From positions 1 to 64,000 of the forward strand of contig NW_020312131.1 of assembly GCF_002999335.1 (NCBI RefSeq): DNA of 64,000 nucleotides. Reading direction: 5' to 3'. Source of the DNA: Cyclospora cayetanensis. Taxonomy: Eukaryota; Apicomplexa; Conoidasida; Eucoccidiorida; Eimeriidae. Below the pieces are notes generated by a model that saw only the letters and a list, made by a program, of their open reading frames with translations, was not told the origin of the DNA and made no database searches. The translations under genes were made by a program, and so were the position numbers. Positions 34,116 to 46,600 of this stretch are shown here, in pieces. Numbering within the stretch: position 1 is the first letter of the stretch; every line of letters starts with the position of its first letter.

Positions 34116-34787
34116 CCCCCTGCATGAATTTGACACATTTGACGCTTCGGCTAGACCCTCCTCCTTGCTGCTGCGCAGCGACGCCCCGGAGGATCTAGCC
34201 GAAAGCAGCGCGAAGTCGATTTCCTTCGCCGCACTTACGACGTGGCTGCTGTCCGAGCCGCCGTACGCGGGTACCCCAGAGGTTTCCACCACTCAACCCA
34301 CCATCGACTGACGAGGCAGGCGCTTGCCTTCGTGCGAATGCAGACGCAACTGAGACTGTTGCCGCTCTCATTGGCGTCGTGGTGACCAGTAGTCAGGAGC
34401 TGCAGTGGTACGTGTGCCAGTGCCTTTTTCTCTGGTGCGGCCTTCTGCGTCTCAGCCCTGCACTACCGGAAAGAGACTTCGAAGTGTCAACAACAGCAGC
34501 AGCCAGGGCACCAAAGGCCAGCATACAGCGAAGACGGCTCTCTACGTATCCCGATCAGCTTGCCGTGCCTCAACCGCTTGAGGCGCAGCATGGGGGACGC
34601 TCCCCTCGCCGTGGGCTTCTTTACTCGCGACATGCGCTTTTTTGTGTGGGAATCGCTCAGACCTGCACTATGGCTCTCTCGGCCCCTTCTGAGGGGCCCC
34701 CAGAAAATTGAAGCCTGCCGGTTTGCTGTGGCGCTTTTGCACCAAAATACCCTCTCACTAAGAGTGTCTGCAGCAGCAGAATTCTAG
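34116..34787 (+). CDS. Probable coding segments of an unidentified gene, frame shifts along the region
   Basis: Three consecutive plus-strand stretches look like protein, but in different frames. At about 34116-34311 the frame reads EDLAESSAKSISFAALTTWL and ends with TGA. At about 34290-34412 another reads DEAGACLRANADATETVAAL. At about 34411-34787 a third reads through QQQQQPGHQRPAYSEDGSLR to RSMGDAPLAVGFFTRDMRFF and stops with TAG. An acceptor-like CTGCAG precedes the third. The segments could be exons with very short introns I cannot place, a decaying gene, or a gene with sequence errors. Orientation and position allow them to be further exons of the membrane/coiled-coil gene ending at 33829. 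No function can be named. Confidence 0.35.
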
Positions 34788-34868
34788 ACGCAAAGGACTT
34801 CTCTCCTATTGCAGCTACGCATGCTAGGGTGGTGTACGCTAAAGGCAGAGCCCAAGAACAGAAATCCT

Positions 34869-36047
34869 CTAGAGCGTTAGTGAGTCCAAGAGCTCCACTT
34901 CAGGCTCTCCTGCTTTCTCCTGCTGCTGATGAGAGCTTGGCTGCGGTTTCAAAGTGTCGCCTATCAGGGCCTCTAGCTCGGCTGCAGTAGCCTGCAGTTC
35001 CGCGCTGTCCACAAGGGGAGGGGCGTCTTCGTGCTTTTCTTGCCTCCCCTCTCGTGCATTCAACGCATCTGGTGCGCGACCTTTCTCCGTGTTTGCCCCC
35101 GGGTTCGTCGCACCAAGGGCCCCCTCCTCGCTTAAGAAGGGAAGGGCACTGTTGAGAGGCCCATAGGCCTCCAGCAGCCGCTCAGCTGCCGCTGCACCGG
35201 TTCCCCCCCGCTGCCTTTGCAGCCGTGTGGGAGTCTCCTGTAGCAACTGTAGCAAGTCATCGATGCCGCTGCTGTCGTGGGCCCTGTGGCTGTTACGGCT
35301 GCTGGTGGGTGACTGCGGTGGGCGTGTGCTCTTCGATGCCAAGTTGCGGCGGCATCGGGCAGCCTGTTGCTCCCGCCTATCGGTCCGCGTATCCACGGGA
35401 AGAGGGGAGAGGGGGAAGTCTCCGTGGATCGCGTCTGCTGTCTGCTGCCGGTGTGGCTGTTGCTGGGGGTGCTGTCGCCTGTGGATCGGCTGCAAGCGGC
35501 GATGGACTATAGCCACCTCGTTTTGCGGAGCCCCTTGCCCCGTGTGCGGCACCTTCGGGTGCAGATGTCGCTGCTGCTGCAGAGGCACCTGCTTCTTTGA
35601 CTGCTGCTGCTCTAGGTGGTACTGTGTCGCCAGGAGAAGCTGCGTGTCCTCAGGGTTTCCTGAAAAGGCGAAAGTCAGCTCGGGGGATGTTTCTACGGTA
35701 ACCCAATCCTCCAAGTCTGCAGGAAGCTCTGGCGCTGGGGCATTGGCTGCGGATCGGGGTGTGCATGTGACGGAGGGGTTCGGACGTTTTCTATCGGTAA
35801 GCCGAGGCAAACAAAAGAAGCAGAATGCACTTTCATGACGCACCCATGCAAGGTTTCCCCATGCTGCTGCATGTTTCATGGGCCCTCGCGGATTCGAGGT
35901 GTGCATACAGCAGAAGCCGCCGCTGCTCTGAGAGCTCAGGACACTAGGGTTGCTGAGGATGGCACACATCGCAACATGCATGGAAGGAAGAATAAATATC
36001 ATGAGATAGTGCGCCAGAAGGCACAGGTGGAGCAAGAATGCAGGCAT
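34869..36047 (-). CDS. Secreted or membrane-anchored Gln/Pro-rich protein of unknown function
   Basis: A single open frame from the ATG at 36047 gives 392 residues. The first 28 residues (MPAFLLHLCLLAHYLMIFIL and on) form a strong signal peptide or anchor. The rest is hydrophilic and low in order. A possible short conserved-looking part is LPADLEDWVTVETSPELTFA (about 100-125), followed by Gln/His/Pro/Arg-rich sequence. A Leu-rich helical stretch (GIDDLLQLLQETPTRLQRQ) comes next, and the tail is acidic, ending EPEVELLDSLTL. An LxxLL-like DDLLQLL is present but means little alone. I do not recognise the protein. A small intron around the VRHESAF segment is possible. It is convergent with the plus-strand segments at 34116-34787, whose stop lies about 80 bp from its own. 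Confidence 0.6.
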   Translation of the reverse strand: MPAFLLHLCLLAHYLMIFILPSMHVAMCAILSNPSVLSSQSSGGFCCMHTSNPRGPMKHAAAWGNLAWVRHESAFCFFCLPRLTDRKRPNPSVTCTPRSAANAPAPELPADLEDWVTVETSPELTFAFSGNPEDTQLLLATQYHLEQQQSKKQVPLQQQRHLHPKVPHTGQGAPQNEVAIVHRRLQPIHRRQHPQQQPHRQQTADAIHGDFPLSPLPVDTRTDRREQQAARCRRNLASKSTRPPQSPTSSRNSHRAHDSSGIDDLLQLLQETPTRLQRQRGGTGAAAAERLLEAYGPLNSALPFLSEEGALGATNPGANTEKGRAPDALNAREGRQEKHEDAPPLVDSAELQATAAELEALIGDTLKPQPSSHQQQEKAGEPEVELLDSLTL

Positions 36048-39000
36048 TCGAGCAGAACACACCGCAACCGACACCTGCTGCAGAAGGTCTAAGCTGCGCT
36101 CGAGAGCGCCCTACACGCATGAAACACCCCTGGGGGAACATCAGAGCACAAAACGAAAGAATTCAATCATCCGTTAAGGGGAGGTTTAGCGTGTTTCCTC
36201 TTGTCGCTGAGAAGGGCCCCTGGTACGGGCCCCTATTAAGGGGGGCCCCGCCATCAGGGACCCTGTTTAAGTGAGTAGTCCGAGAGTCTCGTAAAGGCTG
36301 CTGCTATTTTTCTACAGCTTCTAAGAGTAGTCGGATGCGGAACAGAAGAATAAACTACGGAGTTTCCGGCTGTGCTATCAACGGCAGTGTGGACCAGTGG
36401 CACGAGAGAGTCCACGTTCTCGTACAACTCGAAAGATCTATCATTGCTTCCTTTGATGAATCGTGCAAGAATGCGGGGCCCATATACATGTATACATATG
36501 TATCCAAATACGAAGCAGCACAGCCTGATGCTACGTCTGTGTACATGGATATTATAGGTTTTATATGAACAATCAAAGCTGTTGGCACAAATACACATAC
36601 CAACCCACTAACTTTCGGAGTCCTGTACAAAAACGCACTTGATGTCGTACTCGTGGCGTTACCCCTTCCCCTATAACTCCTTGAAAACCCTGGCCGAACT
36701 CAGCAGAAGCTCTGAAGGAAACCGCAGGCGTTCCCTTCAATGACTTCAGCAACAGTCAAAAAACAAATAGCCGTAATGGCATTTGAAAAGGCCGGAGAGA
36801 ACTCCCTTCTGCGTGCACAGGTTTTTAACATATGATATCATCACATACACATCTGCACTTAAGCACGGTTTCCTATTGCCCAGAGACCATTTCTAGCGGT
36901 TGTGAAGGTTCCGCTGCAAAACGTATTTCTTTCCATGTATGTGCTCCACTCTGCTTGAGTATATCTATGTACCCTATTCTTTTCGCTCTCTACGTTTTCG
37001 TCTGACCCTCGTGCATGTTGCACCCAAGCAAGCTCAGTCTGTGTGCACCTTCCCGTGGTGCCCGCTCCCTCTAGATCTGCCTCACCCTCCTCTCTCCCAT
37101 TCTTTCTTTCCGGCAGTCGATGCCTCTTTTCTTTGCTAAGTCATCTTACTTCTGTCGCCTTTCATGCACACCTCTGCTTGCATCCCTGCGGCCCCCTGTG
37201 GGTCGTTCTTTTTTGTTACAGAGGGCTGTGCTACGCGTGGGCGCTTCCTCCTGCATGCTTTTTAAATAACACAAGAATTAGTGAAGAATTATCTATTTTA
37301 CTTTGATGCTGACATATCTTATTTATTTGCAGCGTATCATTAGCACATTACTGTAGCACTCGATGGCTCTGTGCGTGTGCGCTAGGTGTGATCTGCAACT
37401 AATTGTAAATGCTCAGAGTGCTTTGAAAGTGCAGAAACGCTTTCGCTAGCTCTCTATCGCAAGCCCACGCTATAGCAGCCTCTTCTAAATGCATTTTATG
37501 GCCGTTGACAGGGCCTTCTAGGCACTGAGACCTAAAGAATAAATGGCCAGACATGATATCTGTTAGGGTCTTCAGCAGCTTACAGTTAGTACAGATGTGC
37601 AAGCTTGCGCATCATGTGATAGCAACGAACTTGTGAAAGTGATTGTGGTGAAGGAGGGACTTCACAGTCTTGTACAATTGTGTTCTATCACCCAATAAGC
37701 TTGACAACGAAATGGAGCATCACTATGAGCAGGCTCAGGGAGTGAGCTAGCAACTAGCTGCGTCCAAGTGAAGCGGCTGACGTCCGCTGGGCCAGTAAAC
37801 GACAAAATAGTTTGAAGGCCCCATTCGACTACAGACAATAGTGAACTCGGATAAAATATCCAAATGTAGAACAGCCTTTAAGCCTTGCTTTTGCTCGGAG
37901 CTGGCTGTGCTTTAAACCGAAAACCGCCAGCAAAGCTTGCTGTAATTGTGGTCAAAGCACTTGAAGTGTTAATAGCTAAATGCACCATATATGCTGCGCA
38001 CACGCATGCAGCATTATGTCTTCTTGCATCGCGCAATCACTACTTTGCATTTCATAAGGTATGCTACCACGTAGCCTTCGCATACACTGAAACCAAACTA
38101 TTCAAAAGTGCCTAAACGCTGCTTAGTCTGCCACATTTTTCTCACCCCTTTCGAAATACTTGCCCATCTGTTCCGTAGCTGAACGTCGTGACCGACTGTG
38201 TGAGACCAGTGGAAGAGTTTCCGCCCTGTTGCTACTGTCCAAATACGCAGCACCGTGGCATTTCTGCGCCTTTTTTGCCGAAAAGGATAGGCCGAATCAG
38301 GTTTTAACCAGCCTCTTGACGTAGGCTTGGGCAGGCCGACGGCGCCCCGATGTGCGAAATTTTTTGAGAGGGAAACCGGAGTGACCCCGCGCTCCAAAAG
38401 ATCTCATAGAGACCTCCTGAACGTGAGCGACTGCTTCTATTGTAAGAACCAGGATCTTATAATCCAAAATTGCAGGATCATGCAAAAGCCGAGGAACTTG
38501 AGCCACTAGATCGAGTCCAGGGAGGGCAAGCTGCTTGGAAAGCAAAGAAGGCACATCCAGTGATTGGCCAGATCCCTGCCTAGGCTGCAGCGTAGTGAAG
38601 GAGGCCACATCGGATGGAGGCGCAGTTCGGGACCAGACGTGGTTCGATTGTGTGCTCATACGAGTTCACATTAGAGATCGAGCAGGGCTAGCGCTACTTG
38701 GCGTGGATTTAGAAGTAGATCTGTTATCGGAGGTGAGGGCGTGGAAGTGCAGTCTGGCTGTTTTTTGGTGGTGCTGTCCGTTGACTCAAGCTTGTTGACG
38801 AACGGCAGAACTAAGGGATTGGCAAACCTACAAAGGTAAAAAGGGCTTTACAGTGGACTCTGGCTATATCAACATGGTCTGTGTCTTCTTTGGACCCGTG
38901 CAGCACAGACAAATGCTTGGTGTACCGTGGGCATCCAATGAAAGACGCGCATGTAGCCACGCTTGTGCAATGTGAAATCGATATTCAAAGATACGCTTCA

Positions 39001-42000
39001 AAAACCAGCAAGTCCTGGTCTCCTCAACAGTACTCCTTGCATCGATGGGGGAAGGGGCGCAGAGTTGGTCAATTATCAAGTGAAAGCAGAGTCCTCATAC
39101 CGGGGCGATTTTGAGTATACATCGCGTCGTTGTGGCTACAAAACTGGTTCGCTATTAGGGACCTATTTATTGCTTGTCTAGCCAAAGAGCAGCAGGAATA
39201 GACAAGTGCTAAGAAGGAGCTCGGGAGTGTGCTATGTAACAACGAGTGGCAAGCAGGCTGCCCCCCTGCCAGTTGTCCAGCGCACCATATTGAGTTGACG
39301 TTCCAGTAATACTCGGTCCGTGTTCCGCATTATCAAAACACTTGCATGGCATGAAAGGAAGATCGACCAAAAGGCGGCTTTTTGGTTGAAAAGTAGAAGT
39401 GGAAGACATCTGGGCATAAGCTGGTGGTGGTGCCGACTACGGACTGAAGGGGCGGTACTTGCGTTCAGTTTAAGCTCCAGCGGAAGTTCACTGCGAGGCA
39501 GAAGTTCAGGATCCCTCGTTCCGATGAGTTACTTGCAACCCCTCCGGAAAAAACGTCTACTTGGCATCTTACTCAAAGATGCGTTTTCCACGAAATCTCA
39601 TTTACTCTGATAGCAGGCACAAAACGGTGCCCCACACTCCCGTGTCCGCAAGGTTGACAATGCCTTTGTGCCTCTTTGGCCTGTTGCTGACCCCCCTAAA
39701 CCGCAGTATAAAATTACCCCGGATGTTTATGAGCCTACGAAGAAAAAGTGTACTGCTGTCTAAATGGAAAGCATCGAAGTATTTAAGCACAACCCTATAG
39801 AGCGCCTACGGCCCCTACAACGGGCGCTTCAGCTGTTGCGGGTCAGGCAGTCGCATGTGAAGGCACGCATGCGTATGCTTCTTACTAAAACGATTTTGTA
39901 TTTCGTAGGATTCTGTGCTCCGGTTGTTGGAATTAGGCCGTGCCCGAAAAGGTTGAGTCAATCGAATGTCCACTGACATTCTATTCTTAGCGTTGCTCAT
40001 TTCGCTGCTCCTTTGAGTGATCTACTTGAAAGCGCGTGCATGCTCGGTGACTTTGACAAAGGAGGCTGATGCTGCTCCCAGGGTATTAATCGGCTGGCTC
40101 TACGCACCTTTGGTACCATCGCCAACGGATGATGAGCGCTGGATTTCCTTCATAACGCCCGATGTTGGTGACTTTGCGGTGGGTGCTATTAACTCGTAGC
40201 AAGATGCGGGCTCTCCAAGAGAATAAACTGTAGCTTATCATCCTGATTGTTTTACTATTATCTAAACACCGGTATCAAATGGGAGAAAGAATTCTATGCG
40301 GCGTGGGAGGGCGTGGAGAGCTTGCGTCACAACTGATATGTGCATCTCTTTACTGTCCAGACCGGCCACCAGTCTTTGAAGTACTCACAAAACGCTCTAA
40401 AACATAAATAATCCTCAAGGGGTTTGCTGGCTTGGCAGGCTGCGGCAGTATGATTTTATAGCAACGTATATCGAGGGCATATCCAAATTCGTCGCCGTTG
40501 CGCTCTCGCGACGCCCTAGCGACTCACTATTGTGCAGCTCATTCCCTCGTGTCTACGACCGTTTACACTTATATGTGACCTTCGTTATTCAACTGCTTTG
40601 ATACTCATCTCTGCCACTTTTGCCAAAATATTCAACGCCAAAAGGATGCAGCACTAACACCTGTAGGATGACCACTTGTGGTTTCAAACAAAGCAGGCTC
40701 ACCGCCACTTGTAAATCCTGACTTCGCTTCGCACGGCAATTTTGCGCAAAGCACATAATAATCTTCCTTCCGGCTACGGTGGAATTCATCATTACAATTA
40801 AAACCGCCCTCAGGAGCCCTGGTGGACTGATAAGCGTCCTGCCGCAGTCCCTGTCATCCCTTTATCGCCAGTGGCGGGAGTCATGCAGTTTTCTGAAGCA
40901 CCGGTGTTTGCAAAACCTTCCCGCTCCCAAACGGACTTGTACTGATCTGACTACGGATGCTATTGTTCGAATGCCGCAAAGCACGGCGCGGATAGCACCT
41001 AGGTCGCTCTCTACAGTCTCGGCAGCTACGCCCATCTCATCACTTGTTCCAGCTCTGTCGCGGCTTAAAAAGTCGCCTAAGTATCCCTAATTCACTTTAC
41101 CAGGCTCTAGGGATTCCTCAGGAATATCCTGATGGCTAGCGATCCGCAGTTTGTTAGTGCGCACTGGCGTGCCTTTGTGACCGCCTACCTACACAGCATT
41201 GAATGTAATGTGACCAATGCGAATCGCTCCGAGGCAGATGGGCAGACAAGGCACACCCACCGTACTCTCCTGCAGTACGTGTCACTTTGCACTTCTCATG
41301 CACATAATCATTCGCATTTGTGCGTGCCTATCAACGGGCGGTAGGACGGGAGTTCAGCTGAGCTATGAGTAACAAGAACATGCATTTCGCAGTAGCGGGC
41401 AAAGACTTCGGGGGTGAACGTACGTACGATTAAAGATTCGCCTAGTGCACTCTTCATATCGGAGAGAAACTGTGAATGTAGCTTAGACTTCGCATATTCA
41501 ATTCGCCGCAGAGTACTGTGAACTCGGTTCAGGAAAAAGTAATGCTGAGTGCATGTGCGTCAGACGGTACAGGCAACTCGCTGTGGAGTGCTGACGATGC
41601 TGCGGCAGTGCGAAATTTAGCTGTGTTTCTGCCTCGCAGGGGAAGGAGGCACTACCAGTAAATGGTCGAGAGCTTTCTTCTGAGTCTGCAGAGGGTTTTT
41701 GGTGAAGCACTTCCCTGCGGAGGCTGTAGAGAAAGCTGTTGCACCGTGCGTCTTTTCTAGCCTTACTCTAGAGTGCCGAACCTTCGAGGGGCATGCGTTT
41801 GCATCCCCCACAGACACCAGGATGTCGCGTACACCGTTGTAGGCGAGATTCGGAATAAGGCGCCTCCGGTTCCCTTTACTAGGCATAAACTGCATCCATG
41901 CAGCAGCACTGCCCCTAGCCTTTGAGCGAGAGCGAGTGAGACGTGGCTGCGGCAGCCACAAGCACGTTCACGAACGTCTGTAGCGCCCAGCGAATTGCAG

Positions 42001-42042
42001 CAGCAGGACCCCTATGCTAATGCGCAAGCTGATTTATGACGG
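36048..42042. other. Long gene-poor, repeat-poor stretch
   Basis: About 6 kb has no triplet tracts and no recognisable gene. Close to the left edge (about 36211-36250) GGGCCCC motifs recur three times around short spacers. Frames are short (the longest about 120 codons, 38297-38659 minus) and occur on both strands. Composition resembles 2.2-9.4 kb. I saw no terminal repeats, transposase motif, tRNA or snRNA. Confidence 0.45.
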
Positions 42043-42363
42043 ATGGGAGGGAGATACGCTCGACAAACTGGCTTGTGCCGCCACTCACAGCGTTTGACAC
42101 ACCCCAACGTCCAGACAGACAGCAGCAGCAGGCGCATCCTTGTGCCAGCGGCGGCTGCTGCTGCTGCTGCTACCGATATCCAGCGAATTCCCGACCGTAA
42201 TAAGGCCCCTTCAGCAGATGCAGAAACGCTGTTTTACGCCATGCTTCTGCAAAAATACCCCGAGAACAACATCAAGAGGCGCTGCGTTGTCACTGTCGCC
42301 GACGCTGTGGGGGGTTGCATCCTAGGCATCGCAGCAGGGTGCAGCGGCGGGGAGCATGCGTGT

Positions 42364-42399
<36 letters not shown>

Positions 42400-42834
42400 G
42401 GTCCTTCAGGAGTGGCAACAACTGCGGGCAGCAACAGCAGCGCCAGTTGCTGCAGCTTCCCTAAAACGATGGGAGATGGATTCTGCCTCAGTGCCTTGCA
42501 GAGAGGCATGAGATTGGTTCGCCCTTGCAGACTGCGCGCGGAGCGTGGCGGCAGCAGCCGTAGCGGCAGCAGTACAGACGCGGCTGCTGCTGTCGTCTTA
42601 GTTCCTGCGCAGCCGTATCTGGGCTTTTGCAGCGACAAAAGCAGGCAGCAGCGGCATTATCGACCGCCCACGAAGTGTCTCTCCAGCAGCTGCAGCGCAG
42701 CAGCTGCAGAAGCGTCTTGCCGTGGCACCCCTCCCCCTTGCGCATACCGAGCTGCGTGGTTTGGCGGCTTCGTCCTCTCCCCTAAAGCCGAGGTTCTGTC
42801 GCGGAAGCGACCTTTTTCGTGGTATTACCCCTAA
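42043..42834 (+). CDS. Doubtful open frame with poly-Cys/poly-Ala tracts
   Basis: An ATG-started frame of 263 codons carries poly-Ala near the start and about eleven Cys encoded by a TGC repeat. Some stretches look ordinary (ETLFYAMLLQKYPENNIKRR, then CVVTVADAVGGCILGIAAGC). Poly-Cys is unusual for the homopolymers of this genome, while the opposite strand reads the same tract as poly-Gln within a 134-codon frame (42234-42638), so the true strand is uncertain. It could also be part of the upstream region of the plus-strand gene at 43609. Confidence 0.25.
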
Positions 42835-43608
42835 TAACGCCTCTCGTGCGGCGCACTTTCGCCGTTGTTGCCACCCCGTCTTGGTGCAAAGGCAGCAGCA
42901 GTCACAGCCCAGCAGCAGCGCAGCTCACACAGCCTTAAGCGCGTGCATGCAGTCGCTCACCACGCGATTCAAAACTTCCCGTAAGCGCGCGATTGCAGCG
43001 CCCTTGCAGTCGCTAGGGGGCGTTTATTCGAAGGCCGTTTCTCACACGCAGAGAGCGAGAGAGAGAGAGAAACACAGAAGCAGCAGCATCGCGCCACCTC
43101 AAGCCGCTCACTCTAGGCAACAGAAGCAGACAGACAGACACTCAGACAGACAGACACTCAGACAGACAGACAGACAGACGGACAGACAGACAGCCAACTC
43201 CCTCCTCTCCTTCTCTCCTCCCCTCGAGACACATCTTGTCTCTCCGTGTATGGGGGCGTTAACGCCCCCTCGCTGGAAACGCGCGTATTTGAGACGCAGG
43301 ATACAACGAGGCATCGCGGGAGATTTTTTTTGCCAGCGCGAACTCCGAGAAAAAGCAGCACCCCACAGACGTCGCCACAGCCGTTTCTGCTGTATCGACA
43401 GGCCCTTCGCCTCGACGCGCTCTCTCTCTCTCGCGCTCTTTCTCTCGCGCTCTCTCTCTCTCCGCACGCTGCACAAACAACGGAGAAGTCACGGGAGACG
43501 CGATCCAGGCATCCAGCGTATCACGCCTCTCGCACAGCACAGCGCTCCTAGCGCTGCTGTTGCTCTTCCTGTCTCTTCGCAGCATCCGCTTTTGTCTTCG
43601 CTGTGTCT
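42835..43608. other. Upstream region of the giant Gln-rich gene, with simple repeats
   Basis: It contains a (GA)n run at about 43046-43069, a (CAGA)n tract at about 43117-43195 and a (TCTC)n tract at about 43417-43463. The strand-wise purine or pyrimidine bias and the position just 5' of the ATG at 43609 suggest promoter or 5' UTR sequence. A TCTTCGCAG acceptor-like site at about 43573-43582 could end a leader intron. Confidence 0.5.
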
Positions 43609-46600
43609 ATGGAGACACAGTTCCCCAGCATAGGTCGTCGGCTGCCTGTAGCAGCTCGACCTGTGAAGATTGCAGTAACGGTGGCTGATTCAAAAGATCT
43701 GCTTCCAAAGGCAAGCTCTTCAGAGAATTCTGCTGCACCCTTCCTGTTTCTTCCCCCACTTCCTCCTCCTCCTGCCTGCCCCCTCTACCCCCCTGTGCTT
43801 GCTTTGTTGAACTCGATTACTCCCCTCTCGTGGCATCTCGCCTTCCTTGTTTCTACACTCCGTTGCTCGCACCCTCCCCCCCTAAGCCGCCTACAGAGAG
43901 ATGCCCACATCTTTTTGCATCGGAAACATACGTATATATATATACGCACTGGCAACGCGAGCTGCTTCTCTTGCTGCTGCAACAGGCTTGTTCCCCGTTA
44001 TGCGCGCCGTTAAATATTTGTCTAATGCTGCGAATCCAGCAGCAGCGACCTGCGATCACTTCAGGCGCTTGCGGGGGGGGGGCTTTCTACATGTATATAT
44101 ATATATACATACACATATATATATATATGCATGCATGCATGCATGTATATATGTACATCTATATGTGTTATAGCGGTGTCATGAGGCCATTCTTGCCACG
44201 GTGATTGGGGTGTTGTGGCTTAGTTCCTCCCTCCCTCTCAGTGTGTGTCTGTGCGCAAGGCACCCTGTTGCTTCTTTCTCATACATCATGTGCATGCACA
44301 TACAAGCATATATATATACATATATGTCTATTCATACATTCATGTGCATGCACATACAAGCATATATATATATATATGTCTATTCATTCATGTGCATGCA
44401 TATACAAGCATATATATATATACATATATCTGTTCATACATTCATGTGCATGCATATACAAGCATATATATATATATGTCTATTCATACATTCATGTGCA
44501 TGCACATACAAGCATATATATATATATATATACATATATGTCTATTCATACATTCATGTGCATGCACATACAAGCATATATATATATATATACATATGTC
44601 TATTCATACGTTCACGTGCATGCATATACAAGCATATATATATACATATATCTATTCATACATTCATGTACATGCATACACAAGCACATATATATATATA
44701 TATATCTACATGTATATATATGTGTATGCATATAGACTTGCACACATACATGTATCTTCTCTCTCTGCTGCCTCAGGCACCCCCCGTAGTTCGCAAATGG
44801 GCAGTTCCTTCTCCTGGAAGTAGCACTGTCTGTCGACCATCTCTCGCAGTGGCGGCTTCTTTTCCACCTGTGTCTACTGCAGCAGCTTCTCGCCAGCAGC
44901 AGCAGCAGCAGCAGCAACAGTCGACGTCGCAAACGCGAGGAGGCGTGGCAGCAGCGTTGCCTCAGGGGAGTGGGGGAGTCGCCTTTCAAACTCCTTGGAA
45001 ACTTCCTCTTTCTTCGCAACAGCATTTACCTCAGTCTTTGAAGGACGGCAATGCAGCGTCTTCCAGCGCTGCTGCAGCGCCTACAGTCACGATGACAACT
45101 GCTGCTCCATCCGGCTCGCGATCTGCTGAGACGTCGCCAGGAGCGGCAGCAGGAGGAGCAGCAGCAGCAGCAGCTGCTGCAGTACCCCTGACGACAAGTA
45201 GCACTGTCAGCCTTACCGTTCTCGCGCCATCTGGAGCACCCTCTGGAGTAAAAGGAATTTCTCCCGTTGCTTCTGTTGCTAGCGCCAGCGGGGTGACTGC
45301 AACGTCAGGATGTGAGGCTTTTTTCGCATATCCGTCTGTCCTTTTGTGTTTGTCGCCGTGCACGACGCCATGTGTTTCAAAGGCAAAGTTGTATACATTG
45401 ATCGACATACATATACATATATATATGTTTATATATATATATATGTGTATATGTTTCGACGTGTGTGCATTTTACGTATGCATGTATTTGTGTATCTATA
45501 TATCTATATATATGTATATGTGTCTCTCTCTCTCTGTATGTGAACATATGTTTGTATATATATATATATATAAACGCCCACGGGGCATGCCGTTACATAG
45601 CGATGTTTGGGAGATGCTTTGGAGGTTGCAGAGGAGAGTCTAGCGCATGTATGTGCATCTGCGCCTGTTTGAAGAGCAGCGTAGCGTCTTTGCATTAGCC
45701 ACGATACGTGCATGCCTCCGCGTGTTTCCAGTGCACGTGTTTCTCGTTTTCTGGTGCGTGTGACTGCAGCGTTGGTGACGACAGCAGGAGCAGCCGCGAA
45801 TTCTCTTTCCTCGGATTTAGCGCTAGGGGGATCAGTGTCTCTCTCTACGTTGATAGCGAAGAGCAACAGAAAAGGTATGCTGCTCAAGCGCGTGCGGCTT
45901 TGGGGAAGTTGAAGCTGCCTAAGGAGGGCAGAGGGGCGGTGCAATTTGCGCCGCACTTAGAATATACTGTGGCATGCAGTCGCACAGCCTGCATGCGAAA
46001 GACGGCGTCGTTTGCTGGTTGCTCTTCTTCTTGAGGAGGGAAGGGAAGGAATAGGTGTTTTTTGCTTTCTTGGGGTTGCATTCTTCACTTTCCAGTGGGG
46101 ATGCATTTCTTACTTTGTAGTGGGGATTCATTTTGTTACTTTGTAGTGGGGATTCATTTTGTTACTTTCTAGTGGGGATTCATTTTGTTACTTTCTCGAG
46201 GATTCATTTTGTTACTTTCTAGTGGGGATTCATTTTGTTACTTTCTCGAGGATTCATTTTGTTACTCTCTCGAGGATTCATTTTGTTACTTTTTAGTGGG
46301 GATTCATTTTGTTACTTTCTAGTGGGGATTCATTTCTTACTTTTTAGTGGGGATTCATTTTGTTACTCTCTCTCGAGGATTCATTTCTTACTCTCTCGAG
46401 GATTCATTTTGTTACTTTCTAGTGGGGATTCAGTTTGTTACTCTCTCGAGGATTCATTTTGTTACTCTCTCTCAAGGATTCATTTTGTTACTCTCTCTCG
46501 AGGATTCACTTCTTGCCCTCTCAAAGCTTTTTTTCTTGCTTTTTTAGGTTGTTCTTTTTCTCGGAAGCGTTTTTTTCTTTGCGTGGGAAGGAGACTGCGT

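Noticed and set aside
42722..43633. 303-codon plus-strand frame before the giant gene
   Set aside because: It runs through (CAGA)n and (TCTC)n tracts and overlaps the ATG of exon 1 in another frame; more likely upstream sequence.
44201..45643. 480-codon plus-strand frame rich in Ile-Tyr-Ile-Tyr
   Set aside because: The first part translates the intronic minisatellite in all frames; only the section from 44777 to 45311 has ordinary coding composition and is kept as exon 2 of the giant gene.
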